A DNA stretch of 64,000 nucleotides from Daphnia pulex. Lineage: Eukaryota; Arthropoda; Branchiopoda; Diplostraca; Daphniidae. The notes below the pieces were generated by a model. It made no database searches, was not told where the DNA came from, and was given only the letters and a program-made list of their open reading frames with translations. A program made the position numbers and the translations under genes. This document shows, one piece after another, positions 22,237 through 33,500 of the stretch (the stretch's first letter is position 1; the number at the start of each line of letters is the position of its first letter). Where the stretch lies: positions 4,836,001 to 4,900,000 of the forward strand of contig NC_060023.1 of assembly GCF_021134715.1 (NCBI RefSeq). The letters are read 5' to 3'.

Positions 22237-24470
22237 AGTTCTTGGATTCGGAATTATAAAAAATTGCAAAAAGATGTCACAATTGTTACTCATTGATAAC
22301 AGAACGCCAGCAGATATCATAATCTACTGTTAGAAGAAACGCACCAGCCAAAAGTTTGATTTAAAAAAAAATTGCCAGTCAGAAATTTCTATTACCCAAA
22401 GACCCCGTGCCCTTGTACAGTGTACTACTAGCTTTTACTACCCCAGCACATTTTCGATACATTTTAATCGCTCAATCAATCAAAAACAAATTGTGGCAGC
22501 GATTTCTTCCCAAATAGCACACGGCTTAAAAAAGAGAATTCTGATAAAATCGAAACGCGAAGTTCCGAGTATTTTGGATCCTTACGATCAGAGGCGGAAC
22601 CAAAGGAGAATCAAAGTTGTGTGTTTCAAGAGTCACGACACAATCCCAAACGATCTTGAAGCAATAAAAATGAGAAAGACCTACTTTTAACCAATATCGG
22701 TGTTAGACTTACTTTGAGATGATCTGGGAAGTTGTGTGCTTGATGAGTGGAAGGTGATGTGAGGCGGACCAGTGACATCCTACGATAAATAATAAAAGGA
22801 CAACCATTTTATTAGCTGCATTTTCTCAAGAATATTGTAGGAGTGAAAAAAAAAACAAATATTTGATAACTATAAAAGCAAAATCTGAAGGGGTCGTTCG
22901 AGCACCTTTAGACAGATGTCAAGATAATGTCAATAAAAAGACTCAATCTGGATCGATTCACGATCCTATTTCTAAACAGTTCTATCAATAAACGAAATAG
23001 CTAACGCGGCAATCAGTTCGAAAAATACGTCTGAGACCCAGTCTCAGCGGAAGTACAAATTATCGGTTATTATTATTATTTATAAAATGAATTGTTATGA
23101 AATAATAATTAATTATTCAAGCATCTTCCTGTCAAAACAAAAGCGTCCCAGCCAGCAGGAAAAGGATTGTTGTACGTAGATTACCACCATTCTGCTGGCA
23201 ACAGCTATTTGGCGCTATAGCTATAGATAATGCAAAATGTTGATTTAGACGACACCTTAGGTTTGTGAAAAAACAGCAGACATCAATTTCAAAAAAGGAG
23301 TTTGAAAAACCAAAAGATGGAAATGAGCTAATAAAGTGGGGGGTGATGTTGAAGATGGAATGGAATGACTATATAATGAGGCGAAAAGGAAAAGTTGTTT
23401 TTGAATAACCTTGGGTTAATCAGCGCGATATTCAATTCGATAACTCTTTAAACTTCTTTTCTGGTTTTAATTAATTCGGCAAGAACCTGAATTCTTCATA
23501 CTCAACCACCTACACTAAACAATCATTAACTCCTGCACACACAGGGAAAGAGTTCCCGGTAGAGATAACCCAAAACAGTTGGAAATATTTCAACATTCAC
23601 TCGTCTCCATCAACTTCACATGCGAATACCATAGTTTTCAATATGGAAGTGTAAAGCAATGTTATTCGTATCTCTTATCGAGAAAGATATCATTATAAGT
23701 TCAGAATTACCGGCGCCATTAAAAAAATAGTCATAAGGTATTTCTTGTTTCTAAATAGGCAAAACTCAAGAAAACGACAAGTGGTCTACAAGTTACTTTC
23801 GGCTCCCATAATTCATTCATCAGACAAACTCCCGCTGTAAATTAACCAAAAATAAAACTCTATCCTCCCAATTTTTCTTGCCTTCTTCTTATTGATCCAT
23901 CGTTATTAATGAAACTATTCGTACAAGGCACACAATATTTTCCATCAATGAGAATCTATGATCATGATACGAATTTAAAGAAAGTAATCCTCATTTAAAT
24001 GGGCGCTCTCCTGCTGCTGATATAGAAGCCAACAAATTTCGTGACATTCAGCTGGTTATCCGAAAAAGAAAAAAAATTTGATTCGTCAAGGCTATCAACA
24101 AATGATAGTGACAGCGATATACTGAACAGAAAACACGAAGATCAGACAGGTCACGAGAACTGCAGACTATGACAACAGAAGATGTATCGACCAGTACACA
24201 ACTTCATGCGTCCCTTAAAAGGGCCGATCCATTCAGTTAAATTTGAATAATTTTTGTTCCATATAAAATAAATTGGGTGTGGACACATTCAAGAATTATT
24301 GAATTCACAAGGGCATAAGGAAATCAGTTTATCCATTTTATTTTGCAAATGAGTTGAATGAGTACGAGCAAAAACGAGAACTTCTTCACTTTCAGTTGAT
24401 TTGATTTCCCGATTAAATAGCAAACTACCCCGAAGGCAACCACACAGCAATGTAAAATCCGCACTATATA
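22237..24470 (+). repeat. C1q-array unit 4, flanking part
   Basis: Carries the 'CCAGTGACATCCTACGATAAA' block (about 22770), the 'GTCGTTCGAGCACCTTT' block (22890), the 'TCAGCGCGATATTCAATTCG' block (23420) and the 23475-23640 block shared with 18600-18770. A degenerate upstream block lies near 24270-24330. No gene of its own; the 22493-22690 frame is not convincing. Confidence 0.65.
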
Positions 24471-24474
24471 AAAG

Positions 24475-24482
24475 ACGAAAAT
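24475..24482 (+). promoter_or_regulatory. TATA box of C1q copy C
   Basis: TATATAAA in the GCACTATATAAA core, 83 bases before the ATG at 24558. Confidence 0.7.
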
Positions 24483-24557
24483 TTCCTCAGTTTTCCATCA
24501 TTCGTCGCCAAATCTACAATCCACTTCAAGCATCGCACTGTCATAGCCCTCGCTACC

Positions 24558-24980
24558 ATGAAGCAAACGGTAGAAAAAAAAACACGTCGCTTGTTTATTA
24601 TGATAGTTTTTTTCGTGAATGCAATTGTTTCAATCGCTCACTGAATTCACCTATTTAGATTGTTATGCTCTTTGTGTCCTTGACGGCCTACGGTTCGACG
24701 TCCTCAGCCCAGCAACCAACCACCTGGACCAACCCTTACTTTTACTACAACTACAACAACCCGCTTGCCCTGCCTACCCAGAAGGCCTCCGCCAACGAAA
24801 TGGTGGGCAATCCGAAACAATTATCCGCTTACGACGATCACAGTATTCAAAGCACGCTAGGATCTCATGTCGTACTGCTAACAACATGCCTGAGGGATTT
24901 GAGAAGCAAGTTTTTAAAAAAACGAACCAAATTAGTTTTTAATGGTAACTCATATAAATGACGTTATAAATTATTTTCAG
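24558..24980 (+). pseudogene. C1q-domain gene copy C, truncated by the inverted-arm junction
   Basis: Exon 1 is 24558-24569 (ATGAAGCAAACG). Exon 2 is 24659-24905 and is fully open: signal peptide ('IVMLFVSLTAYGSTSSAQ'), 'TTWTNPYFYYNYNN', and the helix 'GSHVVLLTTCLRDL'. The second intron starts with GC instead of GT (GCAAGT at 24906), a rarer but tolerated donor type. An acceptor (TTTTCAG) remains at 24974-24980, but right after it the right arm begins. All coiled-coil, fibrinogen-like and C1q exons are missing. This copy shows the exon-2 frame without the stop seen in copy B. Confidence 0.85.
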
Positions 24981-26534
24981 CAATGTTATCGCTGACTTAA
25001 CGAAACCAAAACCACCATATATTGGTTGAGATTATGATCCTTATTTTTTTGTTAAAAGCAGAGCCCTTCATATTTCTGACACATGTTGATTGAATCTCTG
25101 TTTTGTTTCTCCTTCAGATGCGTATAGGACAGGGACGTCACCAACTACCTCCTTGACTTCGGATGAACAACTGTGGGACCACTGTGGGGACTGACAGTGA
25201 CAAAGGATGGGCAAGCCTCTCCCAACAAGAGTGCATACCAACGGCTACCGTTACCGCTAGAATCAAGGTTAGTGCGCAACCTTGACGACGACTTCAATTA
25301 ACTGAATTTTATTGTGCTCAACTTTCAGTTATTAGTTGATATTAACCTCACCCTTTTTTCTATTTTAGTGCACGTTAAACTGAGATCGTAGACACTGAGG
25401 GGATTATAGGCAAAAGTTAAGAATTCGTTTACAAATGGGCGGAGGTGGCGACTTCTGTAAATGTAGATAAGTTATTAATTGATTATATTAGACAAGCAAA
25501 CAGGTGGAATTATAATAACGTTAACGTTCCTTTCCATGTCTGCTGGTGTTTTTACACCCGATTTCGTAGCTTTTGGTGAGATATCGAGGCATTGCAAAAT
25601 GGGTCGTCTTTAAAAATCAAATTCGGTTCTTGCTTTGATCGGTAAAAACTTAATGAGTGATGTCTTCCACCTTTTGATTGCTTGTCGCCTCATCGGCAGA
25701 GGTCTTCTGCAAGCTAGTCTCGTAATTCACTAACAAATTTTTTGTTTACAAAGTTATTCACATTGGAAAGTCAAATTAAATCTTCAGAGAAGAAAGACTA
25801 ACGTTGATCAAGTAATTTTTCACTTATAAATTAAAGTGTAAAGGTTACAGAAATTTGAATCCATTTCTTGTTAACTGTATTTGTATTAATTTTTATCTGC
25901 CCAAAAGTCCCTAACAAATTGCTCTCTTGTGAATGTGTTCTGTAGAATTTTTTATAAATTTGTTTTTCTTTCAGTCATTAAATCTTGATACGAGAGACAC
26001 CAGACGCGCTTGGAACATTAAACTGTTGACATTAGACAGTCGTTATTCATTCACGCAGAATACAGATAGCATTCACGGTCTGTTTGATTGTCGCTGCCGA
26101 TCGCTTCTGGCACGTTGTTTCTGAGCCACGCAAAGAAGAAAACTGGGAAAGGGGCGTTACAAATCTGATTTTTGAGGAGATTTGACATGCGTGCAAAGAT
26201 GCGTACCGTATTCAAAACTTACATTCGATTTGACCATATTTTATTACCCCCTCTTTAAAAAAATCTTGCTTGTTTTGTATTCGGTTTGCAAAAGGGCCTA
26301 AAATAAAGAAAACAACTGTTCGCTCACGGTTTCCATAAAAAGCTGTGCACCACTTACGGTTTAAAAAATTATGTATGTTATAATGTGCACGACTGCACAT
26401 TCTTCTGTATTGGAAAGACTTTGAGTTATTTTTGAACTAATATATTTTTTCTTTTGAAATTTGAATCTTACACCATGTCAAGTTTAATTATTATTTTACC
26501 TACTACTTTAAATTAGTAAATAGAACTTTATAAC

Positions 26535-26603
26535 GGTTGCTTGGCCGAGCGGGGTTAAGGCACCTGTCACTTCGGAGGCGCGAGTTCGAATCTCGCCGTT
26601 GCC
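26535..26603 (+). pseudogene. tRNA-Leu-like pseudogene, right arm
   Basis: Same sequence as the left-arm tRNA, but after GCCGAGCGG it jumps to GGTTAAGGCACCTG. A 12-base loss removes the 3' side of the D arm and the 5' strand of the anticodon stem. The T arm and variable arm are intact. It cannot form the cloverleaf. Confidence 0.8.
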
Positions 26604-28310
26604 AATATGTTTATCTTTCTCTTAGTCATGTCTTAAGTACGTTTTTGTAATTTTGGAGGTATGGTACCTAAAATTGTTACGATACCATGAATCACAGAAA
26701 ATATTTCTGTTTTGATTGCGTGGGCAATAGCTTAGATTGAGCCGAATCTTTAATCCATATATAATAAAAGAACAAGCTTTTGGGGGAGGAGCCTGTGCCT
26801 GTCACTAACCTTTCGGGGAAGGAGCCTGTGCCTGTCACGAACATTTGGGGGAGGAGCTTATTCATGTCACAATGCGAACACGCTGTGATTGGTCAGTCGC
26901 AAATCACCACCAGATGTCTGTAGCATCGCTGTGATGACGCAATCTTTGATGACCCAACCATGACGCACCGCATCACCACCAGATGTCTATAGCATCGCCG
27001 TGATGACGCAATCTTAAAGTAAGGTAGGGAATCTACTGACTGGGCAGATTTCCCACGATAAAATCTATTATGGGCAGATCGTGGTATTAGGCTACAGAAA
27101 AGCGAATAGAAAAAGTGTCCGACTTTACGCTACACTAAAGTTCCCCGGATTTGACCGGGGCTCAAGTTACTCGTATTCCTTTTAAAACAAATTCCAGACT
27201 GTTTAGCGAACCAACTAATGTTTTATTTCTGTTTCTATTTAAAAAGTGAGATACTGTATCTTTTCCCTAAAAAAATGTTCCCATATCCCCAATTTTAACA
27301 TGCTCTTTCAATTCGGAAAAACAATGTCGCTATTTCGCAGTCTTAGCTTAGCGATGTGTCTTGAAAGTCTTGAAATGTAAGATTTTGGTCTTTCGCATCC
27401 CCTGAGAAAGTTATCCTTATGGTTTCTGATACCATTTAAGTAACGCTAGATACAGAATAGAATCATGGTAAACCAATTTTCTGACCAATTAGCCACTCCA
27501 TTTGCGGAGACCTCCCATTAACTTTTTCGCTTTAACGATAGATGTCACTTCACAGGTTCTAAAGGAAAATTTTTCTTATCCTCTTCCTTTCTTTATTTTT
27601 CAAGATGGCAGCTAGTGCAACATGGTCTCCGCCGTGGAACCCGACCCTTCGGTGGGAGTGCGTGCCAGCTTTTTTCCCTATCTCTAGCGTTGTAACGCCG
27701 AACCATCGGTGCCACCGACCCTATGGTGCCGCCCAGCGGCAATAGGAGTGAAACAGGTTTGTTGTTAAAAATTTGACAGCTTAACTTGTAGTCAACGATT
27801 TGATTCTCACAGAGCTAAAGTTATTAATTATTGTCGTGGAAAGAATTTAAATTTCTACTCTTAATCTTGTTTAATTTCTAGTCCTACAACTTTTCTTTTG
27901 TTTAGGAAACACTGATAAAGTTAATTTCGTCAGCACACCCAGTGACCCAGAAGGAAGAGATTTTTTTAACCATTATTTGGATATCAAAACAACAATCTAC
28001 CTCCAGTAGACTAAAGCCTGACTACTAGAGGAAGTTGATAACAAGAATCATGGAAGGGGCTGCACAGAAATTTGTCTTCTAGACTTCTGCATCAAGTTCA
28101 TTCGGAATCAGACAACACCCTGCTCAAAGAGTATGTTAAAAAGAAGAACTTATTTAGTCTGTCATCTGTGTTGGTAAGTTAGTAACTAATTTATCTGTGG
28201 CAACACTTCTGTAACCTGATTCCTCCCCTTAGGCTGAAAAGAATGAATGTAGGTTGTTAAATCTACAATTTGACAAATCATTGAAGATTGTTCGAATCCA
28301 GATAGTGACA
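26604..28310. other. Right-arm sequence without a gene
   Basis: Mirror of 6700-8680 in the left arm. It contains the inverted tandem repeats (about 26775-27015) and the empty MITE site (about 27464-27478). No coding region recognised. Confidence 0.6.
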
Positions 28311-28313
28311 GAT

Positions 28314-29716
28314 TCAGAACTGGTAGATATCCTTAATACATTCACATTGTAAAAGATATTGAAATTGCGCTTCATTTGGAGTTATCGCTGCAAATTCTTC
28401 TACTTTTTTTATTCCACGCTTGGCACAGTCGTTAACTATTCCGATATTTAAACAAAAGTCTCTAACTGTCCGATAGTCCGTCATCTGATTCCAATATAGG
28501 CTTGGGAGTTGCATCCAGTCTTGACTTTGGTTAAGCCCATTTAATGAAAATAAAAGCCAAGAGCAACGACCAATGAGATCGAGCAGCATAGGGGGAGTAT
28601 TTGTTTCAATTTTCGGAAATGTAGGCTTCCCAATTTCAAAATGAGATAGACGTGGAGTACTTAACAATTTTCTAGTAATTTATTCCCGAGTAAAAGTTCC
28701 AGGTTGTTCATTGAATAAAGAGAGGACAACCAACTCTTCAGTCAAATACCAACAATGACGGGTAACGGATAGTACCACAGCGTTTGCAATGGTTTCATTT
28801 TGTTCACGAAACAACATAATTTTACCAATAAGTTGTAGATCATCAGTCGGAGCAAATACGGCAATGCGAGATCGCAGAAAAAGTCGCGCATAAAAAAGAC
28901 TTATGAAAACCGCCATCTGATTAATTTCTCGTCTCTCTTCTACTGTTAAATCAATTCTCTCCGACATGAGTTCCATTTTCAACAGATAAATTGCCTTACT
29001 CATGAATCGAGCATGATGGATCGTACCTGGTTTTCGTAGATAAAAATTGCGATGCGGAAGAGATCCTCCGAGGTAAATCAGAGTAAGTTCTATCAGCTCT
29101 CTGTAATCCTCTCTGGGAAACGTATCTTTAAATGTGCAATCCTGGGTCCGTTTCCTAACTGTACGAGCTTGGTGCCAGAGATCACAATTCTTGTCTGTAG
29201 GCCATTCGAAGAGAGTCAAGTTGTTTGTGTCACGATCCATATTGCCCCAGTTAGCTTGAATTTTCTTTAACAACACTTCCTCTGGGTAAGATCTTTCTCC
29301 TCTTAATGACTGCCAAGCGTGTTTGATATGGATCTCGTAGGAATTATGACGGCAAGCGCACCATAGTAGAGGCCTTTTAAGTTGTATCTCCATTAAAGAA
29401 CAGCACCCCAGTCCAATACCAGAATTACTTGATGTCGTATCGAAGCCCATTCCAACCACCATTTTCTTAACTTTCCATTCGTCAAGCATTTCAAGTGTGG
29501 CGATCATTTGTGTCCGACCTGTAGAGTTCTCAACTGGAGGAGTGCCTAGCATTTTAGGGCTGCAATTCATGCAAACTATTAGAATGTTTCTCATCATTTT
29601 ATGGACTTAGAGATATCGCCTACCCTGTTTGGCATCCGCGTACGATTACTGCTATTCTCTCTTGTTTCTGGCCATCATTCAAACTAAACAGCTTCGTGTC
29701 CCAGTGAACAATATGA
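28314..29716 (-). pseudogene. Transposase-like gene, right copy, 5'-truncated
   Basis: The copy starts inside exon 2 at the arm boundary, so exon 1 is absent. An intron fits at 29560-29623 (donor GTAGGC, acceptor TTGCAG), giving a continuous frame into 'KMLGTPPVENSTG'. The frame then runs to 28680, where one TTA-to-TAA change makes a stop. Beyond it the same frame is open to the natural end at 28314. 'GFDTTSSNSGIG' and 'WCACRHNSYEIHIKH' are present; the second His of the left copy's C-R-H-H is Asn here. It lacks the three stops of the left copy, so those arose after the duplication. Function as for the left copy: likely a mobile-element protein, dead here. Confidence 0.7.
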
Positions 29717-29775
29717 ACATAATAAATATTGTTCATATATTGTTATATCAGTCATATTGTTCATATTATGAGAAA
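29706..29775. repeat. AT-rich palindromic repeat at the outer arm boundary
   Basis: AACAATATGAAC and GTTCATATATTGTT face each other across about 10 bases, and ATTGTTCATAT recurs twice more. It sits exactly at the outer end of the right arm and is absent at the left boundary. Confidence 0.7.
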
Positions 29776-30287
29776 AACAATGTCCGGTCATTCATGATTA
29801 ACTTTAACAAATAGGTACACTCTTGTATGCAGTTCCACAAATGCCAACTCGAACCAGCACAACTTATTGGATTAACCCGAAACCCCTGACCATTACACCC
29901 AAGGAGTGTCATATAATTGGGGAGAGGGGGCTAGTTGGCAGGTGGGGTAAGTTGGCGTTTTGCTAGTTAGACCCTTTACAGACCAAAACAAATCAAGCCT
30001 TTTACACCAAAGATGAAAGACAACACCCAGATTGATCATAAAAAATTTTTAAAAGTATACGACTTCCCCAACAGGAGTTATAGCAAAAAGAAAAAAAAAC
30101 GGCAAAAAGTTTTTTTTGGGCCTCTCAGCACTTTTTATTTTTCTCATAGTATAAAACTCTAAGAGTGTCAGAAAACCCATTAGCAAAAAAAGAATTAATG
30201 TATGTCTTCTTTTTAAAAGAAACCCGACAGTTCTACATTAAAAAGTTATTTAGTTATCAATTTATTTGTTCGAAAAGCAGCCTGTGT
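29776..30287. other. Intergenic, no gene seen
   Basis: AT-rich with a short G-rich stretch (about 29920-29955, GGGGAGAGGGGGCTAG...). No gene recognised. Confidence 0.4.
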
Positions 30288-30534
30288 GTCGGTTCTCGGC
30301 TGTGTTGGCTTCCCTATCCCGGTTTCAGGGTAAACGTGGTCCGATTTGGAAACTGGAATGAGCGCTCTAGTGAGTGTGTCAGCTACTACGCTCAGCTACT
30401 TTTGAGAGCCTAGATGGCTCTGTTTCCAGTTTCTACCTCACAATTCTGACAAGCTCCGCCCTAAAATGTCTGAAAATCGGGGATACGTTTACCCTAAAAC
30501 CGGGATAGGGAAGCCAACACAGCCATGAACCGAC
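30288..30534. mobile_element. MITE-like inverted-repeat element, 247 bp
   Basis: GTCGGTTC..GGCTGTGTTGG at 30288 and its inverse ending at 30534 form arms of about 58 bases with few mismatches (core GGCTTCCCTATCCCGG). The spacer is about 130 bases. No clear target duplication was identified, so it may be a MITE or simply a long hairpin. It lies about 240 bases upstream of PTGES2 and could overlap its promoter. Confidence 0.65.
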
Positions 30535-30770
30535 CAGGCATCTATTGCTCTGCCTGTGTAGTTGTCAAAAATTTTGATTAAATATCAAAATCGAACTGGC
30601 AACTTCGGACGTTAGCCAAGTATTATTGCACATTGTATCGTGTTTATCGATGTTTCAATCGATTAACGATTGCAATGCTTCGTCTGCTAAAACACTGACT
30701 ACACCGGTCACCAGACACCAGTAAATACTAGGATAATTTGTATTATTGTAATTTGAATTTTATTACAGCT

Positions 30771-32692
30771 ATGTTTTTCTCTTCTTGCGTTAATAACATT
30801 GCCTTGCGACCAATGCATGGTTACTTTGAAAAATTGAGCAAGTTTAGTAAACTTGGTAGCTATCGGAGTTTAAGTTCCAATCCACTTAGCTGCTTAGTGT
30901 TTCTTGAAAATTCGAAACGAAACTCTCCGCTGCTGTCAATATCGTATACTCAAAACAACGTTGGATACGCAAATAAATTCAGAAGATCGTACAGTCAACA
31001 AAACTCCCAATCTGAATCAAAATCAGATAATGGAAGGAAAGGTTCCAGCAAAATAAAGCTGTTAATGATTGGATTTGGTTTTGGAGCTGTTATCGGACTG
31101 TCATATTGGTACAACAAAAATGTCAGAAATAAGATGGTTCCTATTGCAAATGTGGATTCTGAAAACAAGCTTTTGTTCTTGGAGCCTCCCCCTGTGGATT
31201 TCATTGCAAAAAAGGTATTTGAAAAAAAATGTTACATAATCAGTGATTGTTTTGTATTTTTTTTTTTTGTAAAATATTTTTCTGCAGGTAGAGGGCAACA
31301 AAGATACCAGCAACTTGCAACTGACATTATTTCAATATGAGCCGTATAAAAGAATAGATATTTTGTATTTATTCTATAAATTTCAAAATATCTTTGGCTT
31401 CTTAGGTGTCCTTTCTGCAAGAAAGTCCGTGCCTATTTGGATTTTGCTGGTCTATCATATGATGTGGTTGAGGTAAACCCAGTTACGAAAAAACAACTGA
31501 ACTGGTCTGCATACAAAAAAGTTCCAATTGTTGTTGTGAAAGTGGAAGAAGGTTATCAGGTAACCTTTTAACTCAATCTTCTATGTGTTTAAACATTTTG
31601 CACTGCAAACTAATGATTAGTAATTCTTTTATAGCAACTCAATGACAGCAGTATGATTATATCATCTTTGGCCTCTCATTTGGTTGACCCTGACCAAGAC
31701 CTAACCACAGTTGTCAAGTATTATCCTCAAGTTGACTTTCAAGATACTAACGGCAAAAAAGGCTCCGAAATAATGAATCGGTATTTCTTAATGTTTGGTG
31801 ACAATGAGTCTACTGGACGAAGCAAGGAAAGCATAATGTAATTAACTTTTTATAACCATTAACATTTTGGCCAAAGATTAAGTGCTCCTCTTTTGATGAA
31901 ATTTAAAAAAAAAGTATACATACATTACATAATGCTTTAAACATTGACTTTAGGGAAGAACGCAAGTGGCGTAAATGGAGCGACGACGTTTTGATGCACA
32001 CGTAATCACATAATGCACTCTTTGTTTCTGGAAAATATTAATTACACATTGCTTTGGTTGATAGTATTTCACCGAATATCTACCGAACTTGGGAAGAATC
32101 ATTAGAAGCCTTCAACATGTTTTCCAAGGTAATCCTTGGTGCATGTTTATAAAATTCTTAACGATGTTCATTGATTTGTTTTTTAGAACGGCGATTGGGA
32201 GCGCATTTTTTCTTCATGGGAGAGACAAATGGTGATTTACGTGGGTGCGGCAGTCATGTATTTGATTGGAAAGCGCTTGAAAAAGCGACACAATATATTA
32301 GACGACGCCCGTCAATCTTTGTACAATGAAGTCAACTATTTTTTGAAAACTGTCGACGAAAAAGGCACGCCCTTTCTTGGGGGCGATGTTCCAAATCTGG
32401 CTGATCTAGCTGTCTACGGATGTATTAGCAGTATTGATGGTAAATTTATAATGTTTTCCAATTATTTTTTTAAGACCTTCAAATAATTCTATTGATAAAT
32501 TTATTCAGGAACGCGAACTTTCGATGAGCTCATGGATCACACAAAACTGTCACCCTGGTGAGATATTATTTTCTTTCCAAGATTTTTAGTTTTATTCATC
32601 AAACTAGTTCTAAAAAAAAATCTTTAAAAAACAGGTATAAGGCAATGTGCCGTGTTATAGACAGCCGTCGAGGGAAAATTTCCTTGTCGTAG
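30771..32692 (+). CDS. PTGES2: Prostaglandin E synthase 2 homologue, nine exons, 442 aa
   Basis: Exons in phase: 30771-31214, 31288-31343, 31406-31559, 31635-31837, 31954-32001, 32065-32128, 32187-32439, 32509-32557 and 32635-32692 (443 codons with TAG). A TTATTACAG just before the ATG suggests a 5' UTR intron. The N-terminus has an Arg/Ser-rich, mitochondrial-type leader and one hydrophobic segment ('LLMIGFGFGAVIGLSYWY', about residues 103-120). A glutaredoxin-like domain follows with the CPFC motif, split by intron 2. Family signatures follow: 'VVEVNPVTKKQL', 'KVPIVVV', 'QLNDSSMIISSL', 'ISPNIYRTWEESLEAF', and the GST-C part 'GGDVPNLADLAVYG'. In animals PTGES2 is a membrane-associated enzyme reported to isomerise PGH2 to PGE2, and it also binds haem and glutathione. 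Its in vivo role is debated. The length exceeds mammalian PTGES2 (about 377 aa) mainly at the N-terminus. AATAAA at 32826. Convergent with the next gene. Confidence 0.93.
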
Positions 32693-32825
32693 TTGCTAAT
32701 GCACTCAGCACCATCTTAGCGTGTATCCGTTTAACAAATATATTCCCGTGTACAAACAAGGCAGACTTTCAGCATAACCGGAATGACAAACGCAGTCGTA
32801 CGGAGAATATATATACAGTGTGCGA

Positions 32826-32831
32826 AATAAA
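32826..32831 (+). terminator. Polyadenylation signal of PTGES2
   Basis: AATAAA 134 bases after the PTGES2 stop, followed closely by an A-rich run. Confidence 0.6.
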
Positions 32832-33500
32832 AATTTAAAAAAAAAAGAAAAGAAACATGCATCATTTTTTTCTTTCACAGACAAATCGAGTTAAAAGTAG
32901 ATTTATTTTTGTCAGAGAGAAAAACCTTCGCTGATAAATATATTTCATGGCTTGACATCACAGTAATCACACACCTTCAGTCGCACTGTATGAAATAATT
33001 TCGCTGCGTGGCGTATTTCAATTATTTCCTTTACGTTTTTAATAAGATTCCTCAAATATTTGAAAAGGCACCGGGTAGGCCTAAGGTAAGGTTTCAGCCC
33101 CTCGATCATTTTATTATGTAGTAAACAGCAAATTGTTTTGCGCACCGATATCAATTTCTCAAGGCAAGTAAACAGAAATCATTGTCAGGACGTAACGGCG
33201 CAAAACTCAGCATTTATTGGCTGGATTGTAACTTGTTTTCCTTTTGAGCAACCCATTAAATCCTTCGTCACACAGCGCCTTTAATTCAAACAGATGAACA
33301 TAAGCTTTTTTGTCTTTTTTTTTTGTTATTTTTTTGTTTTTTGCATTATGAAAAATAGAAAACGTGAAAAAGCAAAACGTAGGGATAGTTGGCCAGTTCT
33401 GGCATCAAAATCTTAAAAAAAAGGAAAACTTCGATGCCAAATTCCCTTATGTACAACAATCCAAATAAATGAATGACACCACACACACACACAACCCAAT
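32832..33500. other. Convergent 3' intergenic region
   Basis: Separates the 3' ends of PTGES2 (+) and the GT49 gene (-). A minus-strand AATAAA (TTTATT at 33213-33218) lies about 285 bases after the GT49 stop and would end its 3' UTR. A short CA repeat (about 33480-33493) is present. No coding region. Confidence 0.6.

Larger units (their letters stand above)
24985..29716 (-). repeat. Right arm of the large inverted duplication
   Basis: Reverse complement of 5301-10313. The inner edge (GTTATCGCTGAC, about 24985) lies inside intron/exon sequence of C1q copy C. The outer edge (GTCCCAGTGAACAAT, about 29716) lies inside an exon of the transposase-like gene. It lacks the MITE and one 17-base repeat unit, and it has a 12-nt deletion in the tRNA. 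C1q flank sequence in inverted sense lies at about 25020-25760. Confidence 0.93.

Noticed and set aside
5301..29716. The inverted arms as terminal inverted repeats of one giant transposon
   Set aside because: The outer left boundary falls inside an exon of a gene that continues seamlessly to the left, and no target duplication flanks the two ends. Breakpoints of a duplication fit better.
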